64,000 nucleotides of DNA from Solea solea (Eukaryota; Chordata; Actinopteri; Pleuronectiformes; Soleidae): positions 10,973,001 to 11,037,000 of the forward strand of contig NC_081150.1 in assembly GCF_958295425.1 (NCBI RefSeq), read 5' to 3'. The notes under the pieces were generated by a model. The model made no database searches. It had not been told where the DNA came from and was given only the letters and a program-made list of their open reading frames with translations. The first letter of the stretch is position 1. Each line of letters opens with the position of its first letter. Below, piece after piece: positions 23,272 through 36,292 of the stretch. The position numbers and the translations under genes are program-made.

Positions 23272-23286
23272 GTTGCTATGGTAACC
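23272..23286. promoter_or_regulatory. RFX X-box motif
   Basis: GTTGCTATGGTAACC is a near-perfect palindromic X-box (consensus GTTRCCATGGYAAC), the binding site of RFX factors. It lies in the inferred daam1 intron 1. Function is inferred only. Confidence 0.5.
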
Positions 23287-23728
23287 AGGATGGTGGGTTG
23301 ATCGGTGCAAACTGGGTGGGTTGGATGATTTAATGTAAGCCCCTTCCACTGCACATTACCCTCCTTTTTTAATCTGCTCTGGATGTTTATAGGGGAGAAA
23401 ATAGGATTGTCTCTCTAATTCAGTGGACAAAAACAAATTACAAAACCATTAAGGATTACAGGTCTGGCTTGCCGTCACTCAGAGCCAGCGTGAAATCCTG
23501 CAGAAATGCTCTCCTTTGTAACATCCGATTGTATAGTATTTGCACATATTGTAGATTACACGTGGTCTCGTGGGAGAAGGTGAGGAAGCGAGAGTGGAAC
23601 CTGAGAAGGATGGGCAGCGACAGGAAATGAGCAAGGAGAATGAGCAGACCCTTCCATGCTCAAGGTGACTTTCCTTTTCATTGACCTGATAATGTGCACT
23701 CCGCCCCTCATCATGGAAAAAACTATGC

Positions 23729-23732
<4 letters not shown>

Positions 23733-23765
<33 letters not shown>
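23733..23765. repeat. (CT)n microsatellite
   Basis: About 16 CT units, the longest dinucleotide repeat in the window. Confidence 0.95.
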
Positions 23766-23769
<4 letters not shown>

Positions 23770-25614
23770 TCACTTGACAGTGATAATGGACTGTGCTCAC
23801 CAGACCACAGAGAGAGGTGGGAAGTAGCAGCCTACAAGCTCACTCTGTGTGTATATTTGTGTATGTGTGGGTGTGTGTGCGTTTGTGAACACATACTTCT
23901 ACCACCACCTCATCCTGTCTTCCAGACCAGCCTTGTCATTACGGGGCATTCCCTGAATACAGAGGACAACTCTCTCACCAAGAAATCAGCCCCCGGGGCT
24001 CGGTCATAGCATCCCCGTCATGTTCCCCTCCCCCATGGTTACTACGGCAACACCGTTTTCCACACCGACACCTCCTAATTAGACAGACATGACACAATCA
24101 CCTACGTCTTGGTGAGAGGAATCCAGCCTGTATCCTGGGGAGAGATAAAGCAGACCTCCAGCCCAAACTCTCTTCATACACACACACACGGACTGATATG
24201 ATATCTGCTGGCCACATACAGTCCACATGCACACGCATTCCAGTCACCAGATAGCCGGTTCCTGCACTCCTTTTCCTCACACTTATTTGATTACAGGGTA
24301 CAACGGGAAGATTCATTGAGCTCGTCTTACCCTGTCCAGAAGTGAGCTCGCCGCTGTTGTGCTCTGATCATTCCCTTTATACCCTCAACTCACTGCCAGC
24401 TTTCTGCACTGTCGACAGAAAAGACACGATGATCGTATGCAGTACGCAGCAGAGCAGTCTCTGCGTAAGGTATGTAATCCATGCAGGTTCAAAGTTGCCT
24501 CTCCAGGTGGTTGGAGCAGCTAATAAGCACCTCGAATCCAAGAGGCTGTCAAAATCAGCAAGGAGGACAATCCCAGTTTGACAGAAGTTGCATTCGTCTG
24601 ATAGCAGGAAAACGAGATGTAAACTCGCCCTACAGCATGAGCTCCCTCTTCAGTGGTCTTTCAAACAGCCAGCTGACCGGCGAGGACTTCTCCTCGCTTT
24701 CTTTCTACTCCTCCCTAACCTCCCTAACCTCCTCCTCTCTGCCTTTCTCTGCAGAATGCCGTGGGGGCAGAGGGGACAGACACAGATGTTACTGACTACA
24801 GACCACACCTCTTTTCAACACTCACAGTTCTAATAGGATGCAGCCAGGCGGTGGCCGCCGCCCAGCCCACCCCCTCCCCCTGCACAGGCTTTGGACAACT
24901 CGTTTAGTGTTTGTTTGGAGAGGGCATGTTTGGAGAGCTGCAGGAGGGAAATAAAGCAAAAGTGTAAAATGTTTAAATGTGGACTCTGGAGGGGAGATCG
25001 TTGGGAGGCAGTGAAAGTCTGACAGAGGTTCTGAGGAAACGAAGTAATGCTGTATGTGTAACATAAATGACCGTACAAACACTACAATCAATCATGTACC
25101 TTCCAGTTCTCCTGAATATAATACCCCCAACACACTGGAAAGAAATCATTCTTACAGTCTGGTAGTGACGATACTGAACATCCAGAGGATTTTAATCTAA
25201 ACAATCCAAGACACTCCCACATGATTTACAGCACAAGCCTCACTCCTCTCTCTCCTGCATCGCAGCTAATTACTGCCTAACATCATCCAGAATCTATAAA
25301 CATTGCAACACATTGCAATTTTTTTGGACCGAAAAACATCAGTGCAAGGAAAATGTGAAAAGAATTTGTTTTCTGTGCAGAAAGCTCATCAAATAAGGAT
25401 CTCAATTGGAAGACATGTTTACAGCATCACATTAATTTGGTCTTTTGTTGTGAGATTACCATGAAACCAGTGACATAATAATGAAATAACCATTTAAATC
25501 AGATCCTTTATTTCACGTAGAGTCACACAATCCCACTAAATGACCAATGCACTGAATTTTGTGATATTTCTGACACCTTATTCTCCTTTCTCTACTTACG
25601 GTGTATTCACACAC

Positions 25615-25641
25615 AAAGCAAAGCAAAGCAAAGCAAAGCAA
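25615..25641. repeat. (AAAGC)n pentanucleotide repeat
   Basis: Five tandem AAAGC units. Confidence 0.95.
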
Positions 25642-28600
25642 TAACTATTTTGTCCATGAACTCACACGACGTGAGAAAATCAGACATGTTCTCAGAGACG
25701 TCTCATTCAGGCGCTACAGGTTTCTATGCAGGTGTTGTCCAAAAGAGTGTCATCTATCAGTCATTCATGTATTTCTTGTTCGTCAGAGGTGAGTCAGGTG
25801 TTACTGATGGGTATAATACAGTCACAAGACGTCACAGAGCCTAAGGTATATTATTTCATTACTCAACCCTGCATTGTCCAATTACTATAATAAGACACAC
25901 AGTGGAGTATCACATTGCCTGTTACTGAGACTGTAACTGAAAAAACCCCCTGCCAAAAAGAAGTCTCAGCTCAAACCTCTCTTAGATAGCCATATTCATT
26001 CAGCATTAGAAATCCCCCAACAGCTGCCACCTGGAGGTGCCAGTGTGTACAGCTGCCTGCAGCTTCAATGTTTCTGGACCAGTTCCAAGACACATTACAT
26101 CTATCTGATAAAGAATCACGTGAAGCACTTTACATGTCCTTGTCGAGATGCTGTACTGCAGCTTTGGCTAACAGTGTGTGAAACTGTTTATCTTGACCCG
26201 ACTGGCGTTACAGACATCAGTGGCGAGCCACGCCGGTGCAGTCATGAATGGATAACAGTGGAGTCTGTACAGTGCTGGGTAGCTGCCTCTGAAAAGAATG
26301 TCATGCAGCTGGAATAACAGACAGGTCCTGTTCCCATGGACAGCTTCTGTTCTGGTGGGACACAGCTTCCCCGTCAATAAAGACCCAGGACTATTGTTAT
26401 GGTGACCTTGAGGGGAACAGGTACATAGAACTTATGGCGAAATAATTGCCCTGTATTTCTCTGTAGCATCAAAAGGTGACAAAGAGCAGTCTTTTGTCTT
26501 TAGTTTACATGCTGTCTTTAGTATAGAAAGCCTAAAAAATAGGATTTAACTGTGACATATTTAACCTGGGATACAGAACAGATCTGCATTGTGGGTCTGT
26601 TGCTTTGCTTTGCTCATGCTGCATAAGGTAGATGTTTGCAGAAGCACAAGAGTCAGCCAATCAAAACAAACAATACAAGTATACCAGCAAACACTAGTCA
26701 ATCGAATTTATTTCATAGGTTTAGTTCGAAAGGTCCAAACAGAACAAGATTAGCAACATTAGCAACTCTTGCTACTTTGTCGGCCATGACAGACACTGTT
26801 CTGCTCCACTAGTACATTTTCAAACTAGTGGCAGATTGATCAATCAACACTGATGAAATATGGTACTATGCATAATAACCTTTTAATTCCAGGTGTCACC
26901 TGGAGGATTTTTTGCATCTTAACATTTAAAGACAAGGTTTGAAGAAACAGTGGAGCAGCAAAAAAAACTACTCAGAGCGAAACTGAAGCAGAGTGTTTGA
27001 GTGAACCCTTTCTCCCCCTTTGCCGAACTTTTCTGTTAATTATTAAGCACGAAAGGGCAGACAAAACTCAACTTTACCCTTTTCTATCTGGTTTTTCAAC
27101 AAGCAATAATATGTTTCTGTTGCTGTGAGGTCAACTTTACGATACTGTCTTATGTATTGACCTAGAAAGAAGAAGGCAGCATTGCCAAAAAAATTAAACA
27201 AAGCACAACACAGCAATGTACAACAGCTACAGTACAAATTAGACAAGAATTCACTGGAAAGTTGAAAGCTGTTGAGGCTTTACAGTACAGTGAAACAAAG
27301 AAGCATGAAAATCTGATTGGCTGCAGACAAGTTCAGCTTCAATTACAAGCTTGTTGGCTAAGTTATAGAGAAAAATAAAAACCACTTTGAAGAAATGTTG
27401 AATATTCTGTTCATAGTGTGAAACATGGGGTCACTCAAAGCCACACATACAGAAACTAGAGGGTGGAAACTGTTATTGTCTATGTTTGAGGAGTTTGTGA
27501 AAATGAACACAAAGTTCAGCTTCATGCCAAGGATAAGCATACTCTCAGCTGAATCTTGAGTGACAGCCACTAAATAAAAAAACAGTTTCACCGACTGCTG
27601 TGAAGGAATGTGCAAAGGGGGGAACGTTATATTATGGCTTGTATCATGTGGTGGAAGCTAACAGGGCTGCACCATACATATGTTTCATCCAGGGTGGGGC
27701 TGTATCCATAAATTCCTCCCATGCGGCCCTTCCCTTGTTGGAGACCCTAATGATCACAAATTAAATTCCAGGATTAAAAAGGGTCCTACCGGTCTCTGCC
27801 CACCTTCTGGAAAGCTTCTAATTAACCTCCTGGAATAGAGGGGTCCATCCCAGAAGGGGTGCATGCTGACTTTCTGCATCCACTTATCTCGACAACACAG
27901 CCAAGCAACTACAAACATGAACAGTAAAGGAATTGTGTGTGTGAAATGGACTGCATTTAACTAATGCTTTTCTAGTCAGCTGACCACTCAGTGTATGTGT
28001 GTATGTCGCATTCATACAGTGATGACACAGCATCGGGAGCAGTTAGGGGTACCCGCATGATGTTCTCTCATATGATCACAAAGAGTAAGGCATTATATTC
28101 TGTAAGTGCTAACGTGACGAAACATATGACCTTACCAATATTTACCATGTCCTTCTGTTCATACAGATATAATGAGTCAGATGAATGAGAAACCATAACT
28201 CAACCAAAACTTGTTAACGTTTAGTGGTTTCTTTGCTTCATATCGGAAAAAACAGCTGATCCACTGAGGGCTGAAAGAATTACTTATGATTCATATGATT
28301 CATGTCCCCAAATCGTTCAGCCCCATGATCCACCCTCTGACAGCCACTAATGTCACGTTTTTAAAAACATATATTCATGATTCCTATTATACTAGTGCAA
28401 ATGTTTTTGAAATTTCCACACACCCCGACATCCAATTCTGGTTCTCATCAAATACATACAGTTTTGCCAGGTCTGACGCATGTGCAAAGTTTAGTGAGTT
28501 TTCAAGCATGGTAAGGCCTCCAAAAAGGCAATCTACTTTAGATGAAACTACTAAAAATAAGTTCTTGCATTTCAATGAGGAGCTTATATAAGTTATTGTA

Positions 28601-31341
28601 TGTATGCACAAATGGAATGCATTTGCGTATACAATAGACATGCACAGACATTACCGAGCATTAAACTTCTTTCAACTCCTTTAACACTCAAACTGTAAAT
28701 CCACCTCTGTCACATTAAAACCTGGGGAATTTTGGGCAACAAAGATAAAAGATCTTCCTGGAAGAAGTGTACAACACTGCTACAAAAAATACTATAAAGC
28801 TGACACTGCAGCTGCAGTCAACGTGCTTGTAATGGATCGACCGAATTTGAGGGTTAAAAGCCTGTGGCTTAACTTGTTGATCCGTCCAGATGCAGGCAAA
28901 GCTGAGTGCAGCGAGAAATAAGTGGTTAAGGTTTTCGAGCAGAGAAACAACAAAGAGGAGGTTGTGTAATGAAACGGTATACAGTTGCAAAGGAGGTCGC
29001 ATATAAACAGACAAACAAATCCAGTGACAAAACATTAATCCAACACAATCCCATCAGTATTCAGTCTCCTCTTTGGGTGAAGACAGCCTCACGCCACATT
29101 AGCTTATTTCACACACAGATGCTCTCAGTGTCAGTTCATCAGACTAAATCCACGAGAAAAGGTCCAAGGTCCTGGCCTTATCTTTGACCGTCAACAAGGA
29201 TGTGAGACTGACTAACTGCCAGCCGGACGCGTGACTAACACAGAGGCAAAGTCGAAAGAGAAAACAAGCCAGGGAGCAGTACACAGGACCATCTTGCATG
29301 ACTGGATGGCTGAGTTACAAGCTGCTTATCTCAAAGTGTGTCATAATCTGAGTAGAGAAAAAGAACCCGAGACTCATCATGAGCCAAAACAAAAAATATT
29401 TATGTGAAGAAAATCTGATGAGGAGATAAAAAACCAAGAGCTGTAGTGCACTGAAATAAATATACTAAAAACAGAAGCAGCAGAAAAAGGGACGTTTGTG
29501 GACATGAACAAGAACACCTGCAGTTTAACAGGCTCAACCTGACAGCGTCTGCCCTGTGGCATCCGAGCCATCAACTGTGAAAGGTAAACATCTGGGACAC
29601 AAACAACACCATGTTCAGGGCAGCAGTACACTTCAACATGCAACACTGCTACTGTTTGTTTTGCAAGTATGTCAATATCACTGGAATATATATAAACATA
29701 GCATTTATTCTACCTGAAAGGTACAAAAACAGAATATCGTGTCATTGTTTATGTCAGCAATAAAGCCAGGGTGATGTCTGAGTGAGATAGGGAGGTTACA
29801 TGTCACATCTCTGGTCCATGACGCCGAGTGTGCTATCTAAAAATCACACAATGAAGGAGTAGTATTTCACATTTGTTTCACATTGCGAACCCTGCATAAG
29901 GAAGGGTTTCCTTAAACAATACAGCGGGGATCCCTGTTTTTAAAGATACAGTATATCAAAATGTAGAACAAACCCCAAAATACACTAAATTTTAAAAGGT
30001 TAGAAGCCTGATAGATGAACCAGTTGGTCCAATGAATCACTGATAAATCATAACACTGGTAAAAAATATAACAAGTTACATAACTGTGAGGCAAAAAAGA
30101 AATATGGATGCGGACAATAGTCGCCACTAAAAGCTGAAACGCAATCCCTCCCATAGTACATTTAACTGTTGACGCAGCTGGTTTCGTCTGACTACATGGC
30201 TGTTTTGACGGCTTCTCGACGGTAATGTTATCACACAGATACGTTATACTGTGGGAACCTGCTCATTGTAGCAGCAACCAAAAACCTTGCCCAAAGCAGC
30301 AACGGTGTGTTGTGATGCAAGCGGGAAGCTGCTGGTTACAGTGACTTATTTCAGATAAACAAAAACATTTTAGATCAGGAAAGACTCATGGTAGCAGTTT
30401 CAATCTGTGACCCAGGCTGCGACGCATTACCTCTGCCTTTCATGATTTGTAGAAGTCACAATGTGCTTCACAACAAACCACAAAGAAACAAACGGTACCT
30501 TTTTTAACAATAATGAATTCAACAAATTCGATAAGAACCTGCATGACTGACATTACCGGCTCCAGAGACGCCAACTAAGTTAACGGGAAATTGCATTACT
30601 ATGGTAAAAATACCATTGACATGATGAATGAGCTTCAGAGACATGCAAATCACATGCAGAGGGAAAGTGATAAACCAGGACATGCATCTATTTACATACA
30701 TTATGCAGAGGACGATCTGAAATCAACACAGCCTGCTCCATTCATGATAATGTCCAAAGCAACAAACTTTTAGCAGCTCTTCACGCCTCAGCACTGCTGT
30801 CACTCTGAATTAATGAAATTGCATCAACCTTTGAATGAAAGAAGGATAAGATAAGCCTAAACATATTTTTCCATCCTTGCACTTCCCCCTGATAACTTGT
30901 CAGAACTTGAGCGTACTTTCTGGAGGGCAAGGCGGCATTTTAAGAGCAGGATGAAGCACGCCATACTCTGGCACCGTCTGCTGCTCAATCTGATATCCGT
31001 CAGCCGTTTCAGCGGCTGTTAAACATCCAGTGGTTTAAGTCTGGAAAGGAAACATGCTGGCATCTGACCTATTCCAACCAAGGATATCAGTCAAACCGGA
31101 TGCACAACGTGTTCTGCAAATCCAGGTGGAATTCCTGAAAAGCACCGTCATGTCCTATTAAGTGCCTGAAGTCAAAATGAATCCTGCGTTTTATCAGGAC
31201 TAAATGTTGCATGTGAAGTCAAAACAAGCTTTTCATGTTGGTGACTAGAAATCAGAATATGAAGTCTGTATCTTTAAAAATATCAGCTACTTCCATTTGA
31301 GATTAATCTGATTAGAAATGACACATGGGCACCCTTTACAT

Positions 31342-31739
31342 CTGGCATTAAAATGCGTTTTCTGTGATTGGATCACAATCGGATAGCGCCTGACCACTTG
31401 TACAGGTACAGGTGTACACCTAAGAGGTTTCCGCTCCACCCACAACATTGACGTGAGCAGAAATACGTTGGTGGCTCCGAGCACAACCAACTTGAAAGCG
31501 GCAAAACGAGTCTTTCGTTGAGCCTGACTGTGGACGTTGTTGTTGGTGATATGGCGGCACTGTAGTCTGCTACAGGAAATCTTTGCAGAAGAAGAGGGGG
31601 AGGTGACATACAGTAAGTGTGGGGGGGAGGTTGACTGTGATCACATAGCAATCGCATCTAGATGTGTACATGTTAATACCAGTTGTGAATGCATGTGGTG
31701 AAGAGCTATCCAATCACAGAAAACGCATTCTAATGGCAG
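31342..31739. mobile_element. Non-autonomous DNA transposon (MITE), family unknown
   Basis: Terminal inverted repeats of about 31 bases face each other: CATTAAAATGCGTTTTCTGT GATTGGAT near 31345-31372 and its complement near 31709-31736, differing at about two positions. The roughly 340-base interior is non-coding. No clear target-site duplication was seen, so the superfamily is not assigned. Confidence 0.75.
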
Positions 31740-32590
31740 TCCTCAACTGCATTTTTAAATGGCTGTTGTATGGGCTTTGTAAGAAAGTGGTAATCTCTGG
31801 TTAAAATACCTGTTTAAACCAATGGGAATGAGTTTAATCAGCTTTTAATAATTGGGTCAAATGACTGTTGGAGAAATGCAATGCACACAGTTTTTACAAC
31901 TTTGGATGGGATCATTATAAGTGGGGATGCAAGACTTGGGCGAACAAGCTGATTAATTCATCATCGCCTACATTCCTGCAAACCCCTGCGTCATTTCATT
32001 TATCAGCAGCTAGAACCTTACTTTTTACAAGCAGAGAAGAGTGCACAGTATTTGTTTTATTTCATCAAATGGATCGAGTGAATGATCTATTGGGAGAGGA
32101 CCTTATTTTAAGATACAAAACCAGTGTAACAAATGTCTCTGAGCTGTGCAGTTGTTTTTTCTTCCTTGGAGTAATTTAGTTTGTGGCATGTTTGTGACGG
32201 TGTATTTCAAGCAAGAAAAAAAAGACAAACAAAAACTGGGGACGGTGTTACTCGCCTTTTTAGCAGGTTAACTTGGGTTAAAAAATCATGGATATAGCTG
32301 CTAACTTTAGTGTGAAAGTGGCTTCAGTTACATTTGTGCATAAAGTAGCAGCCTGCTGCCACTATATTAAGATATTCATAAATAAATTAAAAAGGGTAGA
32401 GGGCTCATAGATCCAACAGAACTAAAAACTCATACGAAATGTCCAGCCCCTCTGTTTTAGGAGGTGACATTAATAATGTGACCTAGACAAAGGGAAAAGA
32501 GGCGAGCAAAGATTGAAACATGAATCCCTTCTGGCCCATAAACTCCCCCACACCCTCCCAAACCAACATCTCCACCTCCCAACCCCACTA

Positions 32591-32612
32591 ACACACACAC
32601 ACACACACACAC
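32591..32612. repeat. (AC)n microsatellite
   Basis: Eleven AC units. Confidence 0.95.
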
Positions 32613-35600
32613 TCATGCAGGACAGAGCCCACATGCTCCCTTTGTTTGAACCGCAGCGTGTGACTACACTCTTTCCACATCGTACTGCTGGAGGAACACA
32701 AGTGATTAATTTCAGTGCTCATTGTCATCGTAACGTGAGGTTTGCTTCAACTCTCCATGTCTGGCAAAGGAACAGTCACTTTCTAACTTTGTTAGCTGCG
32801 ACCGACTCCACTCTTGAGCGGGAAAAGCAAGGCAAGGCTATTAATTAAGATGCACACAAGTTCGAGAAAACGGAAGACTTTGAGTCAGAAACAAAACCAA
32901 ACAAGTACCAAGTACTAAGAATAATGGGCATGCAGCCAGGAAAGACCAGTTCTTTATATTGAATAGGTTAGGTTAGGGGAAAAGTTAGGGAGTTTAAAAA
33001 GAACCAGTGTGTAAAATTTAGTGACATCTAACGGTGAGACTTGGGTACTCCTCACTCCTACCTTTTCCTCACACATTAAGGAACTACAGTGGCCTTCATA
33101 TACCAGAAAGGAAGTCATTCTTCCTCATTTGTTTTGTCTATTAGGGCTGCTGATGTGGGAAACTTCACACTAAACATTATTACATGTGGCTAGTATATTC
33201 ACTTTCTGCCACTAATCCCTCTTAAATGTTACACATCTTTTTTTATTTACCTCCAAGTAAAATTTTCTAAAGTTATTCAATTATGTTTAAGAGGAGATGA
33301 CGTTTATTTCCGCAATATAATTGATTTATTGCTTACACTTTACAAGATAAATCTGATATTGTTAAGAAAGGTGATGTGAATTCCTGAAGAACACATCTGG
33401 ATTTAGAAAGGAGTGCGACTAAAGCAGTAATGGTAAACATATAACATTTGTAGGATTTATACAGTCTCTCTTCCCTCTTTAAACTACCTCAATAAAGAAA
33501 ACTATGTTGGCAGGAATCAGGAACTAGCACAGCTTGTTCTGTGCTCTCGGGGGTACAACTGCAACAAGTTCAGATCGGCCCAAAAAAAATCATTTCATAG
33601 GTCACCCAGTTCCAGTTATAGAACCAAAGACTGCAGATCCAGGCTTGTTTTTCTAAAGGGAACCTGCTCTGTCACGATTCATGTAGGTTTTGACAGTAAA
33701 AAAAAATTAAAGGTTTGTGTTATTGTATCTTAAAAGACGTGTTGATATGTCAGAGCGAATTTCAGATGGATTCAAGCTGGCCTAGGTGCTCTGCACATGT
33801 TCCACAGCTCCCATCCCTGACCTCTGACCCAGAAATAACAGAAAAGGCCAGTGCAGAAAAAGACAAAAATTGTTGTTTTTGTCAGTCACATAATAAGTCA
33901 GCCATAAAATGTCTGATACTGAAAAGCTTCAAGGGGGCATATGGCCACCTAGCATAGCAGAGGCACACACTTCATTCAATAAATCAATCCCATGCCAGTG
34001 CTTGTAAACTGGGATAAGGACAACAGTCCAGTTAAATGGCATAATCAAGGTATAGCAGGGGAACAGACTGACTGCATTCAACATTGGATACAGGTTGATG
34101 TGCGGTTTACTTCACAATTAAATCTAACAGTGCAACACGGCTCTTTGAATTTTATATCCTTATCAATTATGAAATGACACCAAATAAAAAAGGTGCAGAG
34201 ATTGGGACATTTCTCTCCATCAGCTTAGGCTTTAGACCCCGCTCACACCATCTAATAGCTGTGATGCATATTTTATTGCCAGTAGCGAATTGACTTGCTT
34301 TAAAGCCCCCATTACTCACCTAGGGGTCTGAAAGCCATCAGCCTTAAGGCCATTAATTACAGATCTGCCACCACTGAGTGGCTGAGCTGGAAACAGGGCG
34401 CACTGCTCTTTCACCTCCAAACAATCACTGAGGTCAGGAGTCAACGGTCTCGGGAGGGGACATGCAGTCACTGAGTGGGTATCTAAACTCCTTAAAGGTT
34501 TAGCATATGTCATTTTGTTTTCACTATGAACTATGAAATATGCACATATCACAAATCAAGTGGCATAAAGAAAGTACTTAATTGAAGGTATCAGCAGCTG
34601 TATATTCAAAGTGAAACATATTACACAAGGTTAATTTAGTGAAATGTATGTTTTAATGATATAACATAAATCACTACCTCAGCAGTGATGATCCAGGGTT
34701 GGCCTCAGTACATTTTCTAGTTTTCCTAAACAATAGCCACATGGTATAACACGATTAGTCCTGAAATCATACCTATGTTCTTCTACGATTTCACTTAGTG
34801 TGTTATTTTAGATGAAGCTGCTGACCTCTGTTATAAAACCCAGCAGGAAGCTCTTTGATCACAAAGTCTTCTGGTTTAGCTTTTCACTGTAGTAAAAAAA
34901 TGTTTAGCAGGTGTACATATAGCTCCAGATCAGAGGTATGGTTTATGCGTTCGGCTTTTTAGAAATTAAAACTGTAACAAGCTGCAAGATTCACCAGCTC
35001 AGCCACAAAGCAACCATCTTCAAAATGTGAGGTTGGGTCTTGGGTGCGGCTAACAAAGGCTATATCGGCACCCAGCTGTCCCAACAGCAAGGACAAGTGC
35101 AAAGCCGGGCCAGACTGGGGGCAGGGTGTGGCACGGCAGGGGTGCCATGGCGACGGAGCAGGCCTCAGCAGAGCAGGGATGCTAAATGAAGCTATTGTCT
35201 GGCCCAAGTGAAGCACACCGTACAAAGAATGGCACATTCAAACAGTCATACAGGCTTATTGTTGTGGCGGTGCGGCAGCGCTGCAGAGTCACAGTTCATC
35301 CCACAGGGTTCACTACTGCGCTTCAGACAGAGAGGCTCAATATGAGAGCATGAAGCTGGGACACAACTGGGAGGAACTACTACCCTACCCCTTTCACTAC
35401 CCTAAAACAATTTTTAGGTCATATTATTGATACATATCACTGACTGGGCGAGTCGGACACAAAACATTTGTTCTCTTCCCAACACATTTACTGTTGAAGC
35501 TGATGCATCACATTCTGACACGGATCTAAAGTGAAGATACAAGATGCTTTGGACATCAAGTAGAAATTAAACAATAAGTCAGTCCACAGGACAATTATCA

Positions 35601-36029
35601 GTAACAGTTTAAGAACATCAATTGTTTCGGCCACTCCTTGTTTTCTGTTTCTCAATTGTAAATATATCTAGAATTAGATAAACTGCCAACTAAGAGGAAA
35701 TCACCTAGGCTTTCTTAACAATACCAGCTTTAGCTTGTAAACTGCATGCAATAAATGCACTTTATTGCAGAAGAAATTACATCTACTCTTAAACATAATT
35801 CAATTTATGTTAAGAGAGAGCAAAGGTTTTAGTACATACTGGTCTATAACTGTAGGTAAGAGTTTTCTTAAAGTAAAACAAGAGGATTTATTGGCAGAAA
35901 TTGAATATACTACACATATGTTATAATGTTTGTATAAGTGAGCGATTGCTTTAAAAGAAAAATTGTAGATCTGGAATCAGCTAAATTGCAAATAATTAGG
36001 AAAATAAACATCAGAATCCTCAGAATTAC

Positions 36030-36048
36030 AAAAAAAAAAAAAAAAAAA
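36030..36048. repeat. Poly-A run
   Basis: Nineteen consecutive A on the plus strand; the preceding 100 bases show no clear retroposon body. Confidence 0.9.
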
Positions 36049-36240
36049 CTGTTTGACGGAGCCTTATGTGAAGTAGTCGTTGGTAATAACACAAGTAACT
36101 CTAACTCAAGTGAAGCACTTCTTTATACTACAATTATGTATATACAAATACAGCATTTACAACATTGCATTCTTGGAGAACAGACAGGGTATTAAGATGT
36201 TGCCACATGAAGTGTGAGTCAATATTTAAACTGAGTCATG

Positions 36241-36292
36241 TAACTATGGTATGTCACATAACTATGGTATGTACTGTACGTATATACAGTAC
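36241..36292. repeat. 18-base direct repeat followed by a small palindrome
   Basis: TAACTATGGTATGT occurs at 36241-36254 and 36259-36272. It is followed by GTACTGTA, six bases, and TACAGTAC (36271-36292), an 8-bp-stem hairpin. Confidence 0.85.
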
